In this document: positions 13,801 through 23,202 of the stretch, one piece after another | Layout: every line of letters begins with the position of its first letter | Numbering within the stretch: position 1 is the first letter of the stretch | DNA from: Steinernema hermaphroditum | Taxonomy: Eukaryota; Nematoda; Chromadorea; Rhabditida; Steinernematidae | Length of the DNA: 64,000 nucleotides | Reading direction: 5' to 3' | Assembly: GCA_030435675.1 (NCBI GenBank) | Contig: CM059621.1 | Span: 8,122,001 to 8,186,000 of the forward strand | The notes under the pieces: generated by a model | Seen by the model: the letters and a program-made list of their open reading frames with translations, nothing else | What the model was told of the DNA's origin: nothing | Database searches by the model: none | Translations under genes and position numbers: made by a program

Positions 13801-16614
13801 TCGTCGTCTTCATCGCCTGCGTCGTCTGCATTGGCGTCTGCACCGACCGCGGCTTCTTCTGCTGCCGGGAGAGCCGGCGCCGCGACGACTCCCACAACCT
13901 GGCCCAGGGCCTCTTCCAGCACTCCCACATCGTCGTCATGTCCACCGGCATCGAGCTCCCAGAGCCGGTGTTCACCCTCCAGCAGGAGGACGCCAAGGAG
14001 TCCAGCGAGCCACCCACCGAATGCGGTGCGCAAACTTGCCAATTAGCCTAACATCTGACGCCCCTGCACCCTTGACGCACTCATTAGCCATCGGCGAGGC
14101 TCTGAATAATAGAGGTGATTTCAGCTGTATGATCGCATCTCCAACCTGGACGTCCAGCCGGTGTCGACGAGCGTCGATGCGTGTCACTGTGTGACGGAGG
14201 TGAGTGTGGCAACCAGGCCCGGAACCTTCTTGATTCAGGTGACCGGCCACCTCGATGGACTTCTGGCGCCGAGCCCCGAAGCGACCGAACTGAGACATCT
14301 CCTGGTCAACGAGGAACTCAAGGTGGGTAGATGATGCTGAGAGTAGGGTCCAAATTCTGGACATATCAATCCAAAATCGGATAATCATAGAAACATAAAA
14401 AAGCCTCAAAAGATTACACTGAAAGATAGGATAAGCTACGCTAGCTAAGGGACGATGAATGGTTAGATGCTAATAGGGTTGAGCCTTTAATTAATAGAAC
14501 CAATATCGAGCAACGAGAACGCTTCTGAGTGATTTGTTTGGATGATTCTAAGAAACACTAAACGCCTCTAAGATCGCAAAACCTTTTGCTCGTTCCATAG
14601 GTCGATCGATCGGAGAAAGATGCACGGAATTCGGCGGGAGAAATTGATCGCCGTGATTAGAGGGTCAACAACGAGGCCATTTCCTCAGCCCTGGACGAGA
14701 AAAGCAAATCAATTTTGCGCTCGTCTTCCACAGCATCTCTGTTTTCCGGCGATATAGCTGGGGCTAGGGAACTTATCATAGCTCTCTATTCGAGTACCTA
14801 CAAAAGGCAGATCACAGAACGAGAGAATACCGTCCCCCAATCTGATCTCTCTGACCTCTCGAGTTCAGGGCATCCTGCAAGCGTACGACATCGTCATACA
14901 GGAGGTGTACGCCGGCCACGGCACCGATCCGGAGGACATGATCGCCGTGACGGGCGCCCAGGAGCCGAGCACCTCCAGCGGCCAGCGGCCCATTTCTCTG
15001 GCGCAGCCCTACGCGAACGGCCGCGGTCCGCCGAGCGGAGTGGCGCCGTCGATGGCGGGCTGCTCCTCATCGGAGGAGTCGTCGGCCGTTCCGGCGACCG
15101 GGCCCCTTTTCGACGACGACGACGACCTTCTGATGGACGTCGTGAGCCGCGTCCGCCTCGTACAGTTCCAGAAGGACACCGAGGAGCCCATGGGCATCAC
15201 CCTCAAGGTGACCGAGGACGGGCGCTGCCTCGTGGCTCGTATCATGCACGGTGGCATGATCCACCGCCAGGCGACACTGCACGTGGGCGACGAGATCCGC
15301 GAGATCAACGGCGTTCCCGTGGGCAACCAGAACGTCGAGGCGCTCCAGAGGATGCTCCGCGACGCGCGCGGCAACGTCACCTTCAAGATCGTGCCCTCCT
15401 ACCGGTCGGCGCCGCCCGCCTGTGAGATCTTCGTGCGCGCGCAGTTCGACTACGACCCCAACCAGGACGACTTGATTCCGTGCCCCCAGGCCGGAGTGCC
15501 TTTCAAAACGGGTGACATCTTGCAGGTGACCGACCCCCTCGTGCCCCCCCCCCCCTAACCACCCCGAAGCTGCAGGTAATCTCCAAAGATGATCACAACT
15601 GGTGGCAGGCGAGGTTCGTCGCCACCTTCCCGGCCCTGGGCAGCGGCCACGCCGCCTCGGCCGGGCCGTCGACCTCGGTGGCCGGCCTCATCCCCTCGCC
15701 AGAGTTGCAGGAGTGGAGGACGGCCTGCTTGGCCATGGAACGAGCCAAGGATAACTGTAGGGTGCACGGCGTGCCGGGTGTTCATCGGGTGGTTGCAGCG
15801 CACTGCATGTGGTTCAGCAAGAAGAAGAAGTACTACACAACGAAGTACCTCCAGAAGCACTCCTCCCTCTTCGACCAGCTCGACCTGGTCACCTACGAGG
15901 AGGTCGTCCGGCTCGCCAGCTACCGCCGCAAGACCCTCGTCCTCCTCGGAGCGCACGGTGTCGGCCGGCGCCACATCAAGAACACGCTCATCCACCGCCA
16001 CCCGCATCGATTCGCCTACCCCATTCCACGTAGGCGAGCCTCCGGAGGAGCGACTACTGTAGGCGTTTAGACACGACGCGACCGCCGAGGAAGGACGAGA
16101 TCGACGGGAAGCACTACTTCTTCGTCTCGAACGACAGCATGCTGGCCGACATCCAGGCCAACGAGTACCTTGAGTACGGTACCCACGAGGAGTGCATGTA
16201 CGGAACGAAGCTCGAGACAATCAGAAGCATTCACCGGACCGGGAAAATGGCCATTCTGGACGTTGAGCCGCAGGTATAGGGTAGCGCAGCGATCCGCGAC
16301 ACAGTTTTGCAGGCACTGAAAGTGCTCCGGACGGCGGAGTACGCGCCCTTCGTCGTCTTCATCGCCGCGCCCAACCTTCAGGGCCTCCAAGACGTAGGCT
16401 TTTTCGAATTTCCTCTCTACTTGTCGCCTTTCAGCCCGATGGTAGTCTCGAGCGTCTTCTGAAGGAATCGGAGATCTTGCGCCAGGCCTTCGGCCACCTC
16501 TTCGACTATGTTATCATCAACAATGACATCGACGAAACGATCAGATCGCTCGATACGATAGTCGAGAAATTAAGTGCCTCGCCGCAGTGGCTACCCGTTT
16601 CCTGGGTCTACTAG
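7835..16614 (+). CDS. lin-2: LIN-2/CASK: CaMK-like pseudokinase, L27, PDZ, SH3, guanylate-kinase scaffold
   Basis: Fifteen exons keep phase and encode about 977 aa: 7835-8042, 8084-8267, 8308-8403, 9063-9324, 9368-9568, 9656-9832, 10582-10695, 14125-14199, 14239-14322, 14869-15525, 15576-15756, 15799-16029, 16071-16273, 16313-16393, 16435-16614. The order is CaMK-like domain (about 1-300), paired L27 helices (about 375-480, with LYDRISNLD), PDZ (about 560-645, MGITLK and [16 protein letters not shown]), SH3 (about 655-740, DDHNWWQAR), a [11 protein letters not shown] hook, and guanylate kinase (about 785-977) ending in PVSWVY exactly like CASK. In the family it scaffolds LIN-7 and LIN-10 to position receptors and synaptic membrane proteins. 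The kinase has GFG instead of DFG and HRDIRPHN. Start chosen at MNFGGD; a longer N-terminus is possible. Confidence 0.96.
11230..11298 (+). CDS. Exon-like stretch in lin-2 intron
   Basis: After a TTAG acceptor at 11214, an open reading from ATG ([17 protein letters not shown], then INLTAE) ends at GAG|GTGGGT, a good donor. The peptide looks helical and its codon use resembles the real exons. I found no convincing partner exon, so it could be an alternative exon, a nested gene or chance. Confidence 0.25.
13341..13526 (-). CDS. Possible minus-strand terminal exon in lin-2 intron
   Basis: On the minus strand an AAGTCAG acceptor is followed by [20 protein letters not shown] and then [16 protein letters not shown], with coding-like codons, running to a TGA about 60 codons later. 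The acidic-then-helical pattern loosely recalls a ubiquitin-interacting motif (E-E-D-x-x-x-x-A-L), but the usual serine is not placed as expected, so I do not name it. No upstream exon could be joined. Confidence 0.25.
13749..14051 (+). CDS. Small single-pass membrane protein nested in lin-2
   Basis: One exon of 100 codons starts 16 nt after a strong acceptor (CTCTCTGCAG), which fits spliced-leader trans-splicing. It encodes a short N-terminus, one hydrophobic segment (residues about 8-32, including [16 protein letters not shown]), then a cysteine and arginine patch (FCCRESRRR) and a polar tail. Positive charges after the segment suggest N-out, C-in topology. It lies on the same strand inside lin-2 intron 7 and cannot be spliced into lin-2 in frame: its only near donor (G|GTGCGC) would put exon 8 out of phase. 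Family unknown. The protein at 36679-36984 has the same layout. Confidence 0.55.
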   Translation: MDSTVFQNLLLGLLTGSFVVFIACVVCIGVCTDRGFFCCRESRRRDDSHNLAQGLFQHSHIVVMSTGIELPEPVFTLQQEDAKESSEPPTECGAQTCQLA

Positions 16615-16933
16615 TCAAGAAGCCCTTCCATAGTCGTCCGCTTAGTGCTCCTTCTTCTTCCCCGTTCGATATCTGTACACAATGATGACTTTCGCTTTCT
16701 GAGTCATTCACGAAAAGTGTCCTTATTCCAGAGTTCCCGCACTACTGTCCTACACATTCACACTTCGAATCAAGCATATGCTCCTTCCTTACAGCACAAA
16801 AACTCGTTGCCATGTGAAACCAAGAACAAAACTGCTCTCTTCTCTTATCCCCGTTCGTCTTTTTCTTGTTTGTGTTCCATGTTACAGAAATTTCTATATG
16901 TAGATGTTTCTTTTCTGTGATCGTTGTTGCCAA

Positions 16934-16939
16934 AATAAA
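16934..16939 (+). terminator. lin-2: Poly(A) signal, lin-2
   Basis: AATAAA lies about 320 nt after the lin-2 stop. The convergent minus-strand gene ends at 17007, so the two 3' ends lie close together. Confidence 0.6.
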
Positions 16940-17006
16940 AGAATGCGTTTAGAGCTGTAACACTTAAAACAAACGTTAGTACTTTATACAGACACTGCAA
17001 CATTTA

Positions 17007-18783
17007 TCAACCTTTTTTACTTTCCTTTTTGCTCTCCTTTTTAGAACATGAATCCCAATCGCTCTTGACATCGTTCATCGTTGGATATTCATTGCGCTTC
17101 CTAACTTGTCCCTTTGCAATTAGGACCTGAAGGCTTTCACAATTACATAATACATGATAAGATGCTCACTTCTTTCTCATTTAGCTCGAACATCTTAGGC
17201 TTCCTCTGCTCTTGTTTTTCGGGCTCTTTCTTTGGCGTATCCGGTAGTGGCTTCACTACCTCATTGACTATCTTGGAGTTTTCGATATTTTCAATCGGTT
17301 TATTCGCTTTCTGTTCTCCGTCTTCTTTCTTTTCCTTCACCATCTCTTCCTTCTCTACGGGAGCTACTTTGCCCTGTAGTCTATTGCCCGCTTCCTTTAC
17401 GAGTTTCGCTTTGATTTCCCTCTTTGAGGATTTCTTCGAGTTCGAACACCAGTCACTTTTTACATCGTTCATTGTTGGGTATTCGTTGCGCTTTTTCACT
17501 TCTCCTCTTGAAATTCGGATCTGAAGACTTTCATCATTGTAGAATGAACGAACTAAACACTCACCTCTTTTTCATTGAGTGGAAATACTTTTGGTTTCCT
17601 TTGTTGTTGCACTACGGGTTCCTTCATTAGCGAATTCACTGTAAACTTCATCATGTTGTCGAATATATTCGAGGCCTTTAGCCAGTCACTGGTTTCCTTA
17701 GACGATTTCTTTTCTTCTTCTCTCTCGGCTGCTCGTTTTAATTTATTCATAGACTTTTTTCCGTTTGAGGCGTTGAATGAATCTCCGTCTGAAGCACTTC
17801 CTTCGTCGTAATCCTTCTTCCTCTTCAAATTTGCCTTCTTATGCTTCTTCTTATAACTTTTCTTCGGCTTGTCCGACTTCTTCTAAATCTCAACGTGATT
17901 AATAACAGTCACAATTAGCGTCTTTACTACCTTGCTATCTTTTGACTTACGTCTCTTGTGCTTCTTGTGCGATTTGGATTGTGACTCTTCTTCTTCTTCC
18001 TTTGGCTTATTTTTCTTCAAGTGCCCTCTGTGCGGCTTTTCTTCATGTTCTTTTGATTTGCGTCGTTTCGAGTACTTCTTGTACGACTTTGAGTGCGATT
18101 CTTCTTCCTCTTCTTTTCGCTTATTTTTATTCGAGGGCTTTTTGCGCGACTCTTCTTCTTCCTTTCGCTTCCCCCTTTTCGGGTGCTTCCTGTGCGACTT
18201 CGAGTGCGACTCTTCTTCATCGTCACTTGATTCTTCCTTCTCAGCTTTTTTCGTCCGTTTCTTTCCTTTCTTCTTTTCCTTCACATTTTCTTCTTGCTCC
18301 ACTTTATCCGACTCTGCCTTGACCTCTTTCTTCTTTCGCTTCTTCGGATTCGGTGCCTCTGACGTTGGGGCCCGTGAATCAGTTTGTTCCGCCAATGATG
18401 ACTGCTGTTGCTTTAGCCTTTCTAAAGGCGTCACATTTGATTTTGGTGCTTCCGATCCGGGAGCATGCGATGACGGCACTTGTTGGCCTTCAGGAACATT
18501 CTTCGGTGGCACTGGCTGTACAGGAGCAGCGGCACCGACCTCAATCTTCGGTGGCACTGGTTGTACAGGAGCAGCGGCACCCTCCTCAATCTTCGCTGGC
18601 ACTGGTTGTATAGGAGCGGCGGGACCACGTTCATTCTTCGATGCCACTGGCTGTACGGGATCAGCAACATCCTTTTGCGGGAGTTTCTAAACACCGTCAC
18701 TTGTAACTGAAGCCAAACGAAGATAAAACATACGAAATAGGAGCTGTCACTGATTTGGTCCGTCCTCCGCAGATTTTTCCCAT
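17007..18783 (-). CDS. Lysine-rich low-complexity protein with tandemly duplicated 3' exons
   Basis: Model (minus): 18751-18783 (weak first exon, MGKICGGRTKS), 17931-18686, 17565-17882, 17170-17520, 17007-17126; all joins are phase 0. The first long exon starts with three copies of an Ala/Pro repeat (AAPVQPVPPK), then long Lys/Glu/Ser blocks (SHSKSHRKH, RKEEEE) made of imperfect repeats. The last three exons share a duplicated unit: RKPKVFPLNEKE and RKPKMFELNEKE close two exons, and KRNEYPTMNDVKSDW opens the next two. KEKE-type composition is common in nucleolar, splicing-speckle and ER-lumen proteins, but no domain is recognised. Exons 2-5 are solid as reading frames; the first exon and thus the N-terminus are uncertain. 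Confidence 0.65.
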
Positions 18784-19943
18784 TTGTCCGGCGCTCGTCA
18801 GGCCGGCGGCGGCATGGGATACAGGCGCTTGCGGAAACGAAGACGACGCCCAGGTAAGCAAAGAGGAACGCATATGAGTAGACGTCGACTAGACGGCCGA
18901 GTTCCATCACAGATGAGTAAAACGTAGTCAGAACTGCTTCTCGAACACAACCTTGCAGCAATCGGAAAAGTGAGACGACGCAGAACAGCAATGCTCGGTC
19001 ACTCAACCGAGCGGCAGGATTCAAGTAATTGAAATGACAAACGTGAGTCTGAATGGACCGAACAATGCGTGTCTGTCCATCCGAAATATTTCATATCGCA
19101 GTAGGTGCCATTTGAAACCAAAAGTGCGTATTTCCTGCCCGCGTAACAGAGCAAGGAAGAACGCCGCAAAGACAGTTTCTAAGTGTCAACAAATCGTCGC
19201 CGTAAACATCGCCGTTGGCGAAAACCATTGTTCGTGTTTACGAATCAGATGGCTGCGAAGTATTCGTAAGCGATTTGTCGTAAGCGATATGTCCAGCGAT
19301 TTAAATGTCAAACAACCGATAATTTTCGTTCCTGTCTTTAGCCTCGCGACGGACCCAACTGCGAAATGCAAATGTTGCAAAAATTGACACAGCACGAAAA
19401 ATCATTAAGGAGCAAATAAAATACTGAAAGCACAAAAGTCCCTTCTTGACCCGATTTCGAAACAAGATTTTGAATTTTCCGCAATGAGGGTGAGCAGATA
19501 GCGCGGTACACTGCGCGGTGGGTGGCGCATTCTTTCCGGTCTGCTTTTGAATATCTCGTCGTCGCACTTCCATAGCCCCGTTCGATTTTGCCGAGACCTG
19601 TAGCTGAATGTATGCTGTATGCTGTATGCCTCATGCTAACTCCGCTCTGCGTGTATCTGTGTGAATCATATTTAATTTTTTTTTCAGTTTTAGCGATGGC
19701 TGATCGACTGCATCCGAGCAATGAAGCCAGACCTCCTGGTTCTTCATCCTTAGCGGTAAATTACGGATTCATTCATTCACCATTGCACTGATTGTAACAT
19801 TTAGCTTCATCAGATATTCTCCACATTCGCACAAGAATTCGCGGGCCTGTCACAAAAAGCTCTTAAGCTCTGCGATCTACAGAAGACAAAACCAAGACGG
19901 GATCAGCCCAGTTGAACAAAGACGAAGAACATTTGGACCACTC
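18784..19943. other. No gene supported
   Basis: A minus ORF (18431-19024) contains hydrophobic stretches (SYAFLFAYLGVVFVSASA) but overlaps the first exons of the lysine-rich gene in another frame and has no splice support. Nothing else is recognisable. Confidence 0.5.
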
Positions 19944-19949
19944 TTTATT
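19944..19949 (-). terminator. Poly(A) signal, MSP-domain gene
   Basis: AATAAA on the minus strand 45 nt after the stop of the MSP-domain gene. Confidence 0.65.
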
Positions 19950-19993
19950 TGTCTCACACATCGCTATATTTACATAAATATAGTGATGACGCT

Positions 19994-20493
19994 CTACTGA
20001 GCAGTGACGGCGATGGTGACTTCTCCCTTGGTGGGTCCGCCCTTGAAGCAAGAGGCGGCATCGGTGCATCCAGCTGGCGCTTCGGCGTACACGACAACCA
20101 TCTTGTCTTGCTTGGGCGCTCCAGCAAGGCGGGTGATCTCCAACTGCGAGGAGGCTCCTGAAATGTTGTGATATTTATATGTCAGATTTCGATTGGTTTC
20201 TTACCCGGCTCCACGAATCCGAACACTGGCTTCAATCGGTACTCGGTGTTGTTAGATGACCGAACCTTGAAAGCAAGGCGCGTCGCTCCACCGTTCGCAA
20301 GCTTGTGAACGGATTTTCCTCCGGCGGCAGGAACCTGAGCGGCAGGCGGGTCGATGGTGAATCCTCCGGCAGCAGCAGGGGGAGCATCAGCGGCCGGAGC
20401 GGCAGCCGGAGCAGCTTCAGGGGCAGCGGCGGGAGGAGCCTCAGCGGGGGGAGCCTCAGCGGGGGGAGCGGCGGGAGCTTCAGCGTCGGCCAT
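19994..20493 (-). CDS. MSP-domain sperm protein with Ala/Pro-rich leader
   Basis: Two exons (20205-20493, 19994-20157) joined at VEP|GASSQLEI give 150 aa. Residues 1-42 are almost pure Ala/Pro/Glu (APPAEAPPAEAPP repeats). From about residue 43 comes a complete small MSP fold: FTIDPPAAQVPAAGG, RLAFKVRSSNNTEYRLKP, FGFVEPG, ITRLAGAPKQDKMVVVYAE, and GEVTIAVTAQ at the end. It resembles the sperm-specific single-domain MSP-like proteins (ssp group in C. elegans; Ascaris MFP1 also carries an MSP-type domain) more than MSP itself. These act in the sperm cytoskeleton. Expression in male germline is expected by family, not shown here. Confidence 0.88.
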
Positions 20494-20607
20494 TGCTTCG
20501 GTTGGTCTGGTGAGTAGTTCGAGTGAACACTGACGATCTGCTTGACCGAGCGCTTATTTATGCATTTCAAACTGTCTGGAAAACACATTCTGTCTGCGAA
20601 TACAGCG

Positions 20608-20752
20608 CTGGCCTGCACGTAACTGTCTGTTTCAGGTGTAGACAGTTCGTTTGTACTTTCTGGAAGCTTGTGGAAAAGTGCTGGTCTGCACGCAACTGTC
20701 TATTTCAGGTGTAGACAGTTCGTTTGAACTTTCTGGAAGCACATGGAATGTT
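20608..20752. repeat. 73-bp direct repeat, each copy carrying a small inverted repeat
   Basis: The block starting CTGGCCTGCACG at 20608 recurs at 20681 as CTGGTCTGCACG with few changes. Inside, AACTGTCT and AGACAGTT form a perfect 8-bp stem with an 11-nt loop in copy 1; in copy 2 the same arms remain. It lies about 115 bp upstream of the MSP gene start, in its probable promoter. Confidence 0.75.
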
Positions 20753-21257
20753 TTACTTCGACAGAGACTTCGAGTGAAGTAGAGAGCGACCGCATCGAGG
20801 GCGCGAAGATCGCCGGCGGAGAGGAGCCGTTGGGAGAAGAGAAGAAAGGGATCATGCTGATTGATGTTGAGGCTACGCTGATATTACTGGCACAAAAGTA
20901 CGGCGAGTCAAGTGGACATTCTTGGCGGAATAATTTCAGCAAAGAGCTTTGATGGATTGTTGTGATGCCTATACATCTGTTCCGTAATCTGTGAGTGTTT
21001 TACAAGTAATTCCAGAGCCCACACTCAGCTTGACCTTTGTACATTGGTGTTACCATCACGCACGCGGCAGCAGTTCTTTTCAGGTGGATTTTGAAGTTAA
21101 ATCCAAGAAGTGCTCCTTTCTGGGTAGGACCGCTATAACACAAGCGATCAGGGCATTTGCGCAGCTCGATCCAGCTGCCTCAATTACTCAATATCCTTAG
21201 CTTCGCCACTCTCGACCTTCTTGCAGGTGATAGTTTTATTTGGTCTTAGCCTAGGCC
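20753..21257. other. Short intergenic stretch
   Basis: Between the direct repeat and the GPCR. A 69-codon plus ORF (20743-20952) is acidic and unrecognised. An ACCTTCTTGCAG acceptor just before 21227 may lead into the GPCR 5' UTR. Confidence 0.4.
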
Positions 21258-22287
21258 ATGCTCGCCTTTCCCAACATCACCGTCTCAATCCTGTTCTCGG
21301 TGGCCAGAGTCGATGTCACCATATTCCTCTTCTTCGCCGTCGTTGGCTGGATCGGAAACTCTTTGATCATCCTGGTCACCGTAAAGTAAGTGGCACAACT
21401 CCGAGCAGCCATAAACGGCGCAGGTCCAAGAACCTACGCGCCCCCTGCAATATCCTCATCGCCATGCAGTCGTTCTCCGACATCGTCTGGCAACTGTCGC
21501 ATCTACCTTATGCCTACTTCGCCTTCAGCGAGACCCTCGTCTCCTTCTACACGTGCTTCTTCGTCAACTTCGTCTTCATCTCCGGCGTCGACGTCTCCAC
21601 CGTCCTCATGTTCTTCATCGCTCTGGACCGATTCGTCGCCGCAAAGAACCCCCACTTCTACAGCACCTTCAACAAGAGAAACTACGTCGTGGCCATCGTG
21701 GCGCTCTCCCTCCTCTACGCCGCAGTCTTTAAGGCGCTTCTTTACACTAGCCTCACAGAAGACCCCACGCTTTGCCTCATCGCCGAGAGCATGACCGGCA
21801 CGATGACGAACCTGTGGTTCGGTGTGAGTACGGTAGTGAATCTGAGTGTGATAGGCCTGTATTGTGCGTTGACACGGATGATCAAAGGTGGGAGCGTTGG
21901 TGGCTGCAGAGTGTAGATCGACTTTAGTCTCCTTCTCGGAGTATCAGAGGATAAACCGATCGATCAACATGATCATCCTCGTTTACGTATTCGGTTGGCT
22001 TGCCACTATGGGAGGATGTTTCTTTGCGCTTCGGGTCGGACTCAAGTAGGCTCATTCTTTTCGAAAAGGATACATTTCAAACACGCAGTTCCAGCCACTG
22101 GGAGTACACGGCGATCGAAACGACCGTCGGCATCTTCTGTAATGTCAACGTCGCCGCTCCCTTCTTCATCTACTTCTTCAGAAGCACTGCCTATCGACAG
22201 GAATTCTCGAAACTCTTCAAAATTCGCAGAAAGGCGCGTTCTGTGGTAGATGATACCCGTTCTCGACCAAACGACCTGTGCGTTTAG
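21258..22287 (+). CDS. Seven-transmembrane chemoreceptor-like GPCR, srsx type
   Basis: Exons 21258-21385, 21424-21887, 21928-22045 and 22089-22287 keep phase and give 302 aa. TM1 has GWIGNSLIILVTVK with the rhodopsin-class GN. TM2 follows APCNILIAMQS. TM3 ends in FFIALDRFVAAKNPHFY, where LDRF replaces the usual DRY. Further hydrophobic segments are VVAIVALSLLYAAVF, VSTVVNLSVIGLYCAL, NMIILVYVFGWLA and APFFIYFFRSTAYRQEF, the last ending like an NPxxY region. The length, short loops and TM1/TM3 wording match the nematode srsx family. Ligand unknown; expected in plasma membrane, often of sensory neurons by analogy. Confidence 0.88.
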
Positions 22288-23202
22288 ATCGGCCCGCAAC
22301 GAACTGCCGTTGAATCGTCCTTTTGGACTGCTGCCCTTCCGAACGCGCCGTTGGGGCTGTGAACTGGGAAGGATTTCCGAATTTTGACACTAACATATAT
22401 AGATTGCGATATGCGTTCTTCTATACGATTTATTTCTGTGCGTAATCTTCAGAAATAATGCGATTTTTGTCTCAAGCTGCCCTAAGTAGGTCCAAACTAC
22501 CTCATTACTCTTAAAAATGCGTGGAAATTCGACGGACTCCAGCTGAATATAAACCTGACAACACCTGGAAAACTGTGGAAACAGATCTTTGGATTTGAGA
22601 AGAGTTCAAGAAAAGAAACTCCAGGCGCCCATTTCTGTCCACCGTAATCAACAAGCTAGTTCTTCTGCCACCATTGATCTTCCTGTGCACTTCTCTCTGG
22701 GAAGTCCAAATTCAAACAGTTCCGAAAAGACGGAGCAGCCATAACCCCGCAACGGCCAATCGCCCAGGAAGTAAAAACGCCCATTCGGCGTCTGAGTTTG
22801 TGTAAGAGGAATCAAAAACGCTTTAAGTGTTTCGTCACAAATTGCGACTCCGAAGACGGCCTCCAGCGCCCAAAAACGCGACTTCTTGCTTCCCGAACAC
22901 TCGCCGACGGCTCACGGCTCATTGGTCCCACCGGCGACGTCCTCGACGTCAACATCTCGCAGAAGCCCGCAATCCCCGCCGCCACCATACAATTAAAGCG
23001 CGCACAGGTTGCGCCATATGCCGCGCCCCGGCCGCGGGCCTTCACCGCGTTCAAGTCATTTTATTTGCCGTAAAACGGATCATAAACGATGTTTGATGGC
23101 CTTTCTGCCTCCCTCCACTTTGTCGATGCCACGGGATCACCGCAGTTGTCGCCCACTCTCCCCGACTTCAGTTCGCTTCGGTCATGAGGTGACACTAATA
23201 AG
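22288..23202. other. Wnt upstream region, no gene seen
   Basis: About 900 bases of unremarkable sequence between the GPCR and the Wnt gene. The plus and minus ORFs at 22.8-23.1 kb are mutual shadows with no recognised domain. Confidence 0.5.

Noticed and set aside
13749..14051. Alternative membrane-anchored lin-2 isoform using this exon
   Set aside because: The only near donor would shift lin-2 exon 8 out of frame.
18431..19024. Minus ORF with hydrophobic segments upstream of the lysine-rich gene
   Set aside because: Its 3' part is the lysine-rich exon read in another frame, and no donor joins its 5' part to that gene in phase.
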